Source of the DNA: an uncultured Saprospiraceae bacterium
GTDB lineage: Bacteria; Bacteroidota; Bacteroidia; Chitinophagales; Saprospiraceae
Length of the DNA stretch: 64,000 nt
Assembly: GCA_937872385.1 (NCBI GenBank)
Contig: CALMSO010000026.1
Location: 62,001 to 126,000, forward strand
Direction of reading: 5' to 3'
Below are positions 28,842 through 35,830 of the stretch, one piece after another. The translations under genes and the position numbers were made by a program. The notes beneath the pieces were generated by a model, which saw only the letters and a list, made by a program, of their open reading frames with translations, was not told where the DNA came from and did not search any database. Position 1 is the stretch's first letter; each line of letters begins with the position of its first letter.

Positions 28842-29777
28842 TCAGATTTTCTGGTCGAATTCGTGTACAATACGCAGTATCAGGTTGATGTCGCGCATGA
28901 ATTCCAGCACTAAATCAAAACTCAGATTGGAGCGCAGAATGTTTGGCTCCAAGAGGTCTTTTGGCTCCGCAATGGCAACACAAAAATCCTGATTGTGAAA
29001 AGCGAAATAAATGGTTTTGCCGGTTTCCTTGCGGTATTGTACAATAGCTTCCTGCATGGTATCGGGCAAGATGCCTTCTACGTGCGTATTGGGCGTGGCG
29101 TAGGTCATAAAATATTGCCGAAAGGTCGGGTTGTTGATTTCGTGCTCCACCGGCACTCCGCCTGCCGCAGTAAACTGTTTGATGGCACGGGTAAGAAACT
29201 GGCGGCGCTCGCGGGGCCACACCATCATACGCCCCCGGAGGGCTGCAGTAAATCGTGCTTCGAGGTAAATACCGCGGAACACTTCGTCCAAATCATTGCG
29301 CACCGGCGAAATCTCCTTGACGTGCACTTCGCACAGTTCAAAATTGATCTCTCCGATACGCCCTCGGATGGCGTCTTCGGCTTTGTAAAACTGCCCAGGC
29401 GTTACGAAAATGCCGCTTTGCAAAAACCGCTCTTTGGACATCCCGCCTTCGGCGTCGTAAGCTAATGGGTAGTTGGCGTCAAAATTGGGCCCATTATCAA
29501 TGAAATCGAGCAGCAGCTCCACCACGTTGGGCTTGAAAGTATTGATAAACTGGCGTATTTGGTACAACAAATAAACGATAAAAAGCGTATGCGGAATAGC
29601 TAACGCCAGGGTCAGCACCAAAATATTGAGATACAACTCGAAAACAATCATGCCCGCCAACAGCACCACAGCAAAGACCAATAGTGCCACTAAGCGCCGC
29701 CGCCGCCGCTCCATGCGCAGCAGTTCCGGAAAAATGGTATGATTGTAGTACAGCCGAAACGCTTCGAGTCGCTCCAT
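28842..29777 (-). CDS. DUF3137-like membrane protein
   Basis: 311 residues. After a basic N-terminal helix (ELLRMERRRRR), two adjacent membrane segments at about residues 29-75 (LVALLVFAVVLLAGMIVFELYL...ILVLTLALAIPHTLFIVYLLY). The soluble remainder contains FVTPGQFYKAEDAIRGRIGEINFELCEVHVKE, VFRGIYLEARF, RRQFLTRAI, FRQYFMTYA and IYFAFHNQDFCVAI, the layout of DUF3137 proteins (two membrane helices followed by a cytoplasmic domain). No enzymatic motif was recognised. It is divergent from grpE, with about 270 bp between. Confidence 0.72.
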   Translation of the reverse strand: MERLEAFRLYYNHTIFPELLRMERRRRRLVALLVFAVVLLAGMIVFELYLNILVLTLALAIPHTLFIVYLLYQIRQFINTFKPNVVELLLDFIDNGPNFDANYPLAYDAEGGMSKERFLQSGIFVTPGQFYKAEDAIRGRIGEINFELCEVHVKEISPVRNDLDEVFRGIYLEARFTAALRGRMMVWPRERRQFLTRAIKQFTAAGGVPVEHEINNPTFRQYFMTYATPNTHVEGILPDTMQEAIVQYRKETGKTIYFAFHNQDFCVAIAEPKDLLEPNILRSNLSFDLVLEFMRDINLILRIVHEFDQKI

Positions 29778-29932
29778 ACGTTTTTTTTATACTGATACGG
29801 ACATTCAAAGGTAGTAAAAGCCCCTTATTCAAGGGAAATCCGGCGCAAAAGGTTTTTGCCACGCCATCGTGTGCTGCCTTCGCTTTCCTCGACAAGTTGT
29901 ACGAAAAACACCAACAATCTTGCCGAAACCGC

Positions 29933-29940
29933 TATCTTTG
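29933..29940 (+). promoter_or_regulatory. -7 box (TATCTTTG) upstream of grpE-dnaJ-gldH
   Basis: TATCTTTG fits TAnnTTTG and lies about 105 bp before the grpE ATG at 30045. No TTG at ideal spacing. No CIRCE-type inverted repeat was seen nearby. Confidence 0.45.
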
Positions 29941-30044
29941 CTACGCCCATGAGAAATGGCAAAAACGAGCAGCTAATTGCAAAAGTCATACCTGACAAAA
30001 TGGCGCACTTTTCTCGATGGCAAAAAAATTGATACATCAGAAAC

Positions 30045-30647
30045 ATGTGGATAAAAAAGCGTACGAAAATGAGCAAGAAAGAGCAAATGGACAAGCAAAA
30101 CGAATCGCAGGAGCACCAAGAGTTGGTAGCCGAGCAGGAGCAGTCTGAAACGGTAGAAGATTTCACGCCGGAGCACCTAAGCCCCGATGAGCACCAAGAA
30201 GTGCTGGCCAATATTCAGTCAGAACTGGCATTGATCCAAAAAGATTATGAGGACTTGCAAGACAAATACCGCCGGCTTTACGCCGAATTTGACAACCACC
30301 GCAAGCGCACGGTCAAGGAAAAACTCGACCTGATGAAAACCGCTTCGCAAGACATAATGACGGTTTTATTGCCTGTGTTGGACGATTTTGACAGGGCCAA
30401 ACAAAACGAACCGCTCAGTGAAGGGCTGACGCTCGTGTACCAAAAACTCTATAAAGTACTGCAAAATAAAGGGCTGGAGCCAATGGAAAGTACCGGCGAG
30501 CCTTTCAATCCGGAGCTGCACGAAGCCCTTACGGAAATTCCTGCACCAGACGATGCGCAAAAGGGAAAAATCATTGACACCCTCGAAAAAGGCTACTTGC
30601 TGGGCAACAAAATCATTCGGCACGCCAAAGTGGTGGTGGGTAAGTAA
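30045..30647 (+). CDS. grpE: Nucleotide exchange factor GrpE
   Basis: 200 residues (192 if the ATG at 30069 is used). A charged disordered N-terminus leads into the long dimerising coiled coil (IQSELALIQKDYEDLQDKYRRLYAEFDNHRKRTVKEK) and the beta domain (GLEPMESTGEPFNPELHEAL...GKIIDTLEKGYLLGNKIIRHAKVVVG). It releases ADP from DnaK. It lies 54 bp upstream of dnaJ in an operon that continues into gldH; dnaK is not in the window. Confidence 0.96.
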   Translation: MWIKKRTKMSKKEQMDKQNESQEHQELVAEQEQSETVEDFTPEHLSPDEHQEVLANIQSELALIQKDYEDLQDKYRRLYAEFDNHRKRTVKEKLDLMKTASQDIMTVLLPVLDDFDRAKQNEPLSEGLTLVYQKLYKVLQNKGLEPMESTGEPFNPELHEALTEIPAPDDAQKGKIIDTLEKGYLLGNKIIRHAKVVVGK

Positions 30648-30701
30648 AGACCAAGCGAGCGCATCGTTTTAGCGACCATTCAGCAATTGTAAATCAGAAA
30701 C

Positions 30702-31865
30702 ATGGCAAAGCGTGATTATTATGACGTATTGGGTGTGCCTAAAAACGCAGATCAGGATACGATAAAGAAAGCCTACCGCAAGCTGGCAATTAAGTATCAT
30801 CCAGACAAAAATCCGGGCGACCAAGAAGCAGAGGAGAAATTTAAGGAAGCTGCTGAAGCTTACGAGGTATTGAGCAATGAAGAAAAACGCGACCGCTACA
30901 ACCGCTATGGGCATGCCGGAGTGGACGGCCAGTCTGGCGGCTTCGGTGGCAGCGGCGGTATGAGCATGGAAGACATCTTCCGGCAGTTCAGCAATATCTT
31001 CGGCGATGGCGATGGCCCCTTCGGCAGTTTCTATGATGCAGGCGGCACAGGAGCCGGTACGCGTACGCGCGGACAGCGCGGCACCAATTTGCGCATAAAA
31101 GTAGCCCTCACACTAGAAGAAATAGCCACCGGCGTCACCCGTAAAATCAAGGTGAAAAAGCAGATTACCTGCGATGTTTGTAATGGTACCGGTGCTAAAG
31201 ATAGCAGCTCAATCAATACCTGCCCTACCTGTAGGGGCGCGGGCTACGTGCGGCAAGTGCGCAATACTTTCCTCGGGCAAATGCAAACAACCGTGACCTG
31301 CCCAACCTGCGGCGGCTCTGGCACCACCGTAACCGCTAACTGCCCCAAATGCAAAGGCGATGGCGTAGTGTACGGCGAAGAAACCATTGAAATAGAAATA
31401 CCGGCTGGCGTAGAAGAAGGCATGCAACTCTCCATGCGTGGCAAAGGCAACGCGGGCCTCAAAGGCGGCCCTCCCGGCGATTTGCTCATCACTATCGAAG
31501 AAAAACCGCACGACTTGCTCCAGCGCGACGGCATGAATCTCGTGCACGAGTTGTACCTCAACTTTGCCGACGCAGCCCTCGGCACCAGCGTGGAAGTGCC
31601 CACCATCGAGGGCAAAGTGAAAATAAAAGTGCCGCCCGGTACCCAGTCGGGAAAGATTTTCCGCCTGCGCGACAAGGGATTGCCTTCGGTACAGGCTTAT
31701 GGCCGGGGCGATCAGCTCATTCATGTCAACGTGTGGACACCCAAAAAGGTAACCGAAGAAGAGCGTATCCTCTTGGAAAAACTGCGCGATATGCCTAACT
31801 TTCAACCGCAACCCGGCAAAACCGAACGCGGCTTTTTCGACAAAATGAAGGATTATTTCAAATAG
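30702..31865 (+). CDS. dnaJ: Co-chaperone DnaJ
   Basis: 387 residues. J domain at 1-70 with the HPD tripeptide ([10 protein letters not shown]), a Gly/Phe-rich linker ([16 protein letters not shown]), a zinc-binding domain with four CxxCxGxG repeats ([32 protein letters not shown]), and the C-terminal substrate-binding domains ([49 protein letters not shown]). It delivers unfolded clients to DnaK and stimulates its ATPase. It is complete and in a short-spaced operon with grpE and gldH. Confidence 0.98.
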   Translation: MAKRDYYDVLGVPKNADQDTIKKAYRKLAIKYHPDKNPGDQEAEEKFKEAAEAYEVLSNEEKRDRYNRYGHAGVDGQSGGFGGSGGMSMEDIFRQFSNIFGDGDGPFGSFYDAGGTGAGTRTRGQRGTNLRIKVALTLEEIATGVTRKIKVKKQITCDVCNGTGAKDSSSINTCPTCRGAGYVRQVRNTFLGQMQTTVTCPTCGGSGTTVTANCPKCKGDGVVYGEETIEIEIPAGVEEGMQLSMRGKGNAGLKGGPPGDLLITIEEKPHDLLQRDGMNLVHELYLNFADAALGTSVEVPTIEGKVKIKVPPGTQSGKIFRLRDKGLPSVQAYGRGDQLIHVNVWTPKKVTEEERILLEKLRDMPNFQPQPGKTERGFFDKMKDYFK

Positions 31866-31898
31866 AATAGACTGTTTTACAGCCTTTTACGCAACAGC

Positions 31899-32378
31899 AT
31901 GAAAAAAAGCAGCTTCTTGACCTTGCTGGTCGCAATAGCACTCACAGCTTGCGGCCCGAAATACATCATCAACGAAAGCCGCGACTTGCCCAACGGCGAA
32001 TGGGCTTACAATGATACGCTTCGCTTCACTTTTGCCATTGCAGATACCTTGAAGCTATACGATCTTTTTGTAGAAATAGAGCACGCTGCCGACTACCCCT
32101 GGCAGAATCTTTACACGCGCATTTATACCGAATTTCCGGATGGGCAGCGCCTCCACAAGCCGCTCTCCTTAGAACTTTCCGACCAACTCGGCCAATGGCA
32201 GGGCCGCTGCCGCAGCGACCGTTGCACAGTACGTATCCCCATCCAGCAGGGCGCTTATTTCAATCAGGCGGGCGCCTACGCCATTACACTTGAGCAATAC
32301 ATGCGCGTGAATCCGGTACCGGGAGTGCAGCGCGTGGCTTTGCAAATTGTAGAACTTGCCAGCACGCTCGAAAATTGA
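31899..32378 (+). CDS. gldH: Gliding motility lipoprotein GldH
   Basis: 159 residues. The signal MKKSSFLTLLVAIALTAC ends in a perfect lipobox LTAC (Cys18). The mature chain has the GldH pattern: NGEWAYNDTLRFTFAIADTLKLYDLFVEIEHAADYPWQNLYTRI, LELSDQLGQWQGRCRSD, and FNQAGAYAITLEQYMRVNPVPGVQRVALQI. GldH is needed for gliding and T9SS function in Flavobacterium. It begins 33 bp after dnaJ, so it is probably in the chaperone operon, and is one of four gliding genes spread over three loci in this window. Confidence 0.86.
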   Translation: MKKSSFLTLLVAIALTACGPKYIINESRDLPNGEWAYNDTLRFTFAIADTLKLYDLFVEIEHAADYPWQNLYTRIYTEFPDGQRLHKPLSLELSDQLGQWQGRCRSDRCTVRIPIQQGAYFNQAGAYAITLEQYMRVNPVPGVQRVALQIVELASTLEN

Positions 32379-32701
32379 GCTACCGTGCTACTCGCTTTTT
32401 GCGCAGCAAATTACTGATAATGAATACCTTGTGCGGAATTTTTGCTGAGAATTTTAATCAAAAAACCATTATCCTGCGAACCAAATTTTCAGACAGGCGT
32501 TCCTCCCTATAAATTTAAGTCTATGCCAACAATAGAAGTGAACCATTTTCACTAATTAGGCATTATGACAAGTCTTTCAATTTGTATAATTTCAAACCAT
32601 TCAGCCTCATCACCAGCTTGATATAAACTGATCATTCACCCGAATGATTTTGCCCTTTTTGTGAGTTTGTTCTATTCATTAACACCTTAAAAGTAAAACC
32701 C
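32379..32701. other. Gene-free interval before the SDP-like operon
   Basis: 323 bp of AT-rich sequence with no coding-like ORF. It holds two short inverted repeats, GTGAAccattTTCAC at 32538-32552 and ATCATTC/GAATGAT at 32631-32648, and must contain the promoter of the HTH gene. No clear -33/-7 pair was found. Confidence 0.55.
32631..32648. promoter_or_regulatory. Inverted repeat upstream of the HTH gene, candidate operator
   Basis: ATCATTC and GAATGAT are perfect 7-bp arms around ACCC, 53 bp before the HTH gene start. It could be an autoregulatory operator for that gene, or a weak hairpin terminator of the upstream operon, since a TTT run follows. Confidence 0.35.
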
Positions 32702-32914
32702 ATGGCTACTTTTGAAGCGTATATGTATCGGATGGACAAGTTGCAGTATGAAATCAGAAAGAAACACACCGGCAGCGCAAGCGACCTTGCCCGAAAGCTA
32801 AACATTTCTAGAAGAACACTTTTCAAGGACATCGAGTATTTACGAGACCGAGGAGCGCTCATCAAGTATTGCAGACATCGGAAAGAAAACTTTCTACTTC
32901 GAACAAAATTTTGA
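32702..32914 (+). CDS. Small HTH DNA-binding protein, putative regulator of the SDP-like operon
   Basis: 70 residues, basically one helix-turn-helix (HTH_11/DeoR-like): LQYEIRKKHTGSASDLARKLNISRRTLFKDIEYLRDRGALIKYCRHRKENF. The recognition helix is ISRRTLFKDIEYL. The wing is short and there is no effector domain, so it resembles the many 65-75 residue Bacteroidota HTH proteins found beside peptide genes. It lies 90 bp upstream of the SdpC-like gene on the same strand. In Bacillus the corresponding regulator SdpR is an ArsR-family protein; this one is unrelated in type. Control of the operon is inferred from position only. Confidence 0.75.
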   Translation: MATFEAYMYRMDKLQYEIRKKHTGSASDLARKLNISRRTLFKDIEYLRDRGALIKYCRHRKENFLLRTKF

Positions 32915-33004
32915 ACTAAAAATTCTGAAAGTGCTATAAAACTGCACTCTCATAGTGTTTTTTTGTCATTATATTAATTATTGTAAACCAAAACTTTAAT
33001 TACT

Positions 33005-33760
33005 ATGATGTCAAAAATTTGTAGTAGTCGTTTTCCTAAATTGCTTTTGCTGCTCGCTGGTCTGCAATTATTTGCCCTGACTGGCTGCGTCTCTGACCAA
33101 GGTACAGATTTGAATCTTGGCAGTAAGTTTTCGGGTGAAGAAATGTTTCAGGGTATTTTCTTTGCCTATGGCGATTTTGCAGCAGCTATTCCTTCCCTGA
33201 GCAAGTTTGTAGAGGCGTCGAAGGATTACTCGCCTGAAGACCGCCGTGAAGTAGAACAAATGATTGGCACGCTCAAAAACCTGATCAAAGAACAGGACGC
33301 AACCTTCTTCGATCGTTTCAAGCAAAGAGTGGACAGTCGAAACCATCAGGAAATTTCCAGTGCCATTAAAGATGGTGCCATTGCCATTTATCACAACATT
33401 GACGTGGTATTTCCTGGTATGTCGGAAGTTATCAAGCAAATGGAACGCGATGGCACGACCAAGTCCGGCGAATTTGATGCAACTCGCATTGAAGCGAATA
33501 TGGACAAATACGCCCAGTTGTTGAGCAACAATGTGTTGGGATCTGGGCTGGAGAAAGCACCCTGCACTTGGGCTGCTGCCTGTGTATTTTATTTTGCCTT
33601 AGCAGCGCACAATACAGTGGCGGTAACAGCCAATGTAGTGGCCGCAGGTGCTCTTTTTGTTTATTTGGGGGTAAAATTCTGGGGACCAGGTATTGAAACA
33701 AATGCAAACGGTGAACTGGAGCACGAAATTATGGTGGACGAAATCGCTAGAATGCCATAA
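33005..33760 (+). CDS. sdpC: SdpC-family antimicrobial peptide precursor
   Basis: 251 residues. The N-terminus is a lipoprotein-type signal with lipobox LTGC (Cys28). A charged, helical pro-region (about 29-185: EEMFQGIFFAYGDFAAAIP, DRREVEQMIGTLKNLIKEQ, IYHNIDVVFPGMSEVI) precedes CTWAAAC, where Cys187 and Cys193 are separated by five residues, then a 30-residue hydrophobic Ala/Val/aromatic stretch ending in GVKFWGPG near 229 and a short acidic tail. In B. subtilis SdpC the mature 42-residue SDP toxin has the same C-x5-C start and hydrophobic core, excised from the interior of a similar precursor. SdpA and SdpB genes follow directly. The predicted product is a secreted membrane-active peptide toxin. 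The lipobox is unexpected, since Bacillus pre-SdpC uses an ordinary signal peptide. Confidence 0.85.
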   Translation: MMSKICSSRFPKLLLLLAGLQLFALTGCVSDQGTDLNLGSKFSGEEMFQGIFFAYGDFAAAIPSLSKFVEASKDYSPEDRREVEQMIGTLKNLIKEQDATFFDRFKQRVDSRNHQEISSAIKDGAIAIYHNIDVVFPGMSEVIKQMERDGTTKSGEFDATRIEANMDKYAQLLSNNVLGSGLEKAPCTWAAACVFYFALAAHNTVAVTANVVAAGALFVYLGVKFWGPGIETNANGELEHEIMVDEIARMP

Positions 33761-33774
33761 GTAACAAGACGTGC

Positions 33775-33817
33775 GTCGGGCTACCACCAGATGCTCTTTT
33801 GCAGCAGGGTGCCCGAC
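33775..33817 (+). other. Intercistronic hairpin between sdpC and sdpA
   Basis: GTCGGGC and GCCCGAC form a perfect 7-bp GC-rich stem closing a 29-nt loop, inside the 88-bp gap after the sdpC-like stop. There is no T tract. It may stabilise the upstream mRNA or reduce expression of the maturation genes relative to the peptide. Confidence 0.45.
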
Positions 33818-33848
33818 CCACTTCTTCCACACCTAAAATGCATAGCTT

Positions 33849-34391
33849 ATGAAATATACGCTCTTGTTTATCACACTTGCTATTACAGGATTGAGCATTG
33901 CTATGATTATCCTGTTTTCCATATCTTCATTCAATCCGGTTCGAGCCAAAAAAGACTTCAATCGGCAGGTCTATACTTTTATGCCACAAGGCTGGGCCTT
34001 CTTTACACGCAATCCACGGGAAGCCCAAGTACAATTGTATCAACAAGACGACAAGGGTGACTGGCGCAAAGTACAGCATTTCCATGCGCACTATTCAAAT
34101 GCTTTCGGGCTATCAAGACGCACCACCACTTTGATTACCGAGTTGCAATATTTCAAGACAAATGATTTGCAAGACGAGGATTTTATCAATTGTGAGTCCA
34201 ATTATCAAAGGGGTATTGTGGGTTGCGTACCCGATTCGACAATTGTTTTGCAGAATAAATTCGACAAACCGATTTTGTGTGGAGAATACATTCTTACATT
34301 TCAGGAGCCTGTGCCCTGGGCGTGGTCGCGTTCGATGCATAAAATAAGTATGCCCAGCAAGGTTATCCGGCTAAATATTCAATGCCCATGA
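33849..34391 (+). CDS. sdpA: SdpA-family antimicrobial peptide system protein
   Basis: 180 residues. One N-terminal membrane segment (about 3-25, YTLLFITLAITGLSIAMIILF) then a soluble domain with MPQGWAFFTRNPREAQVQLYQ; the GW-x-FFT-x-(N/D)PRE motif is the hallmark of the SdpA family. A cysteine-bearing C-terminal part follows (FINCESNYQ, IVGCVPDS, ILCGEYI). In Bacillus, SdpA and SdpB together are needed to convert secreted pro-SdpC into active SDP toxin; SdpA is cytosolic/membrane-associated there, whereas here a membrane anchor is predicted. Its last codons overlap the sdpB start (ATGA), showing translational coupling. Confidence 0.86.
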   Translation: MKYTLLFITLAITGLSIAMIILFSISSFNPVRAKKDFNRQVYTFMPQGWAFFTRNPREAQVQLYQQDDKGDWRKVQHFHAHYSNAFGLSRRTTTLITELQYFKTNDLQDEDFINCESNYQRGIVGCVPDSTIVLQNKFDKPILCGEYILTFQEPVPWAWSRSMHKISMPSKVIRLNIQCP

Positions 34392-35374
34392 TTGCAAAAA
34401 CAGAAAATCGCATCCGTCGGCTCACGTTACGACAATTTCCCTATACCAATATAGTAGGTATTGGCAGGAGTCTATTGGCGCTGGGTACTTTGCTGACCCT
34501 CCTGTTCAACGACATTAGCATTTTGGTGCCTATGGCCGATGGAGAAATCCTTAATCCGCTGCTCAGCTCACCCATACGGATCAATAGCTATAATTTTTAT
34601 CTGTTGCTGGGCATTGAGCATATTTACATCATGAAAGCCGTTGCTGTACTTATTTTATTGTTAGTAATATCCGGATTTTATCCGCAGATAACCTGCTTTT
34701 TGCACTGGTGGGTCTCCGTCAGTTTCTTATTATTCTCTTCCGCTATAGATGGTGGTGACCAGATTACGGCCAACCTCACCCTGCTGCTCATACCGCTTTG
34801 CCTGACCGACCCACGGCGCAATCATTGGCTGCGAGTGGAAAGGAAAGAGCGCATCTGGAGTTTGTTTGGCATTTTTGCTATCTGGGGTATCCGATTGCAG
34901 GTAGCGGCTATTTATTTTCATGCTGCAGTGGGCAAACTTCCCGTTGAAGAATGGACTAACGGCACGGCCCTTTATTATTGGTTTTATCACAGTACTTTTG
35001 GTATGCCCCCTTGGCTGGAATATATTATGTACCCATTGCTTTCCAATTTCTTTTTTGTTACCGTCGCTACCTTCAGCGTAATCATTCTTGAGTTAATTCT
35101 TATGTTAGGGTTGACCATGAATGTCAGACAGCGATTGCGCCTGCTGCCGGTTGCATTGTCATTTCACTTTGCTATTATTTTATTTCACGGCATCTTTTCT
35201 TTCTTTTTTGCCATTGCCGCCGGATTAATTTTGTACTTATATCCGGTCTATAAACACTTTACATTCAAAACACCAAAGTTACGCTATGCTAAATCTGAAA
35301 GCCATCAACACCAACCAGTTTCTGACTATCATAACCCTGTTTATACTGGCGAGCCAATTCGTCTTGATCATTAG
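34388..35374 (+). CDS. sdpB: SdpB-family (HTTM-like) membrane protein of the SDP-like system
   Basis: 328 residues from the ATG at 34388, whose ATGA overlaps the sdpA stop; an ATG two codons earlier is also possible. It is polytopic, with the SdpB/HTTM-type opening FPYTNIVGIGRSLLALGTLLTLLFND, then VSVSFLLFSSAIDGGDQITANLTLLLIPLCLTDPRRNHW, IWGIRLQVAAIYFHAAVGKLPVEEWTNGTALYYW and LSFHFAIILFHGIFSFFFAIAAGLI. The conserved HAAVGKL...W-x-(D/N)GTA motif matches the vitamin-K-carboxylase-like HTTM superfamily to which SdpB belongs. With SdpA it is expected to mature the SdpC-like peptide at the membrane. The last 89 nt overlap the next gene in another frame. Confidence 0.88.
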   Translation: MIAKTENRIRRLTLRQFPYTNIVGIGRSLLALGTLLTLLFNDISILVPMADGEILNPLLSSPIRINSYNFYLLLGIEHIYIMKAVAVLILLLVISGFYPQITCFLHWWVSVSFLLFSSAIDGGDQITANLTLLLIPLCLTDPRRNHWLRVERKERIWSLFGIFAIWGIRLQVAAIYFHAAVGKLPVEEWTNGTALYYWFYHSTFGMPPWLEYIMYPLLSNFFFVTVATFSVIILELILMLGLTMNVRQRLRLLPVALSFHFAIILFHGIFSFFFAIAAGLILYLYPVYKHFTFKTPKLRYAKSESHQHQPVSDYHNPVYTGEPIRLDH

Positions 35375-35780
35375 TAATTTCGAGCTGCTGCCGGATAAAA
35401 TACCAATGCATACTACGGCCGGCGGCGAGGTGGACCAATGGGGACCCAAATGGACGATATGGCTGATGCCTGGCATCAATGTCCTGATACTGACTGCTAT
35501 TTTTTATTTCAAAAGCCGACCCGAAATACTGAATTATCCTGTAAAAGTGACCGAAGAAAACAAAACGGCGCTTTACAGCAAAATGCAGCGGCTGCTGCTG
35601 GTTATAGGCATAGCTGTCTCAATAGTTATCCTGCTGGTTACGCTGCAAACGATTAGCCATTTGCACACGCAAGCCAATACTTATACCCAGGGCATCATAC
35701 TAATGATTGCCTTGTTATCTCTTTCGCCGATATTGGCAATATTGTATATCAATGCTACCACCAACGCTCGAGCCAATTGA
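35286..35780 (+). CDS. DUF1648 membrane protein, SdpI-like immunity candidate
   Basis: 164 residues with four predicted membrane segments (about 12-31, 56-76, 101-123, 134-156). Between the first two lies FELLPDKIPMHTTAGGEVDQWGPK, the DUF1648 signature shared with the N-terminal part of Bacillus SdpI, the immunity protein against SDP. SdpI has an additional C-terminal domain that is missing here. The start at 35286 is needed to include the first membrane segment, which forces an 89-nt overlap with sdpB. Being the last gene of a toxin-maturation operon, an immunity role is the simplest reading; it is not proved, as DUF1648 also occurs in other contexts. Confidence 0.75.
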   Translation: MLNLKAINTNQFLTIITLFILASQFVLIISNFELLPDKIPMHTTAGGEVDQWGPKWTIWLMPGINVLILTAIFYFKSRPEILNYPVKVTEENKTALYSKMQRLLLVIGIAVSIVILLVTLQTISHLHTQANTYTQGIILMIALLSLSPILAILYINATTNARAN

Positions 35781-35830
35781 TTATCAAGGGTATAGGATTA
35801 ACTTCATAGCTATGGCGCTCGGCCGGTCCA

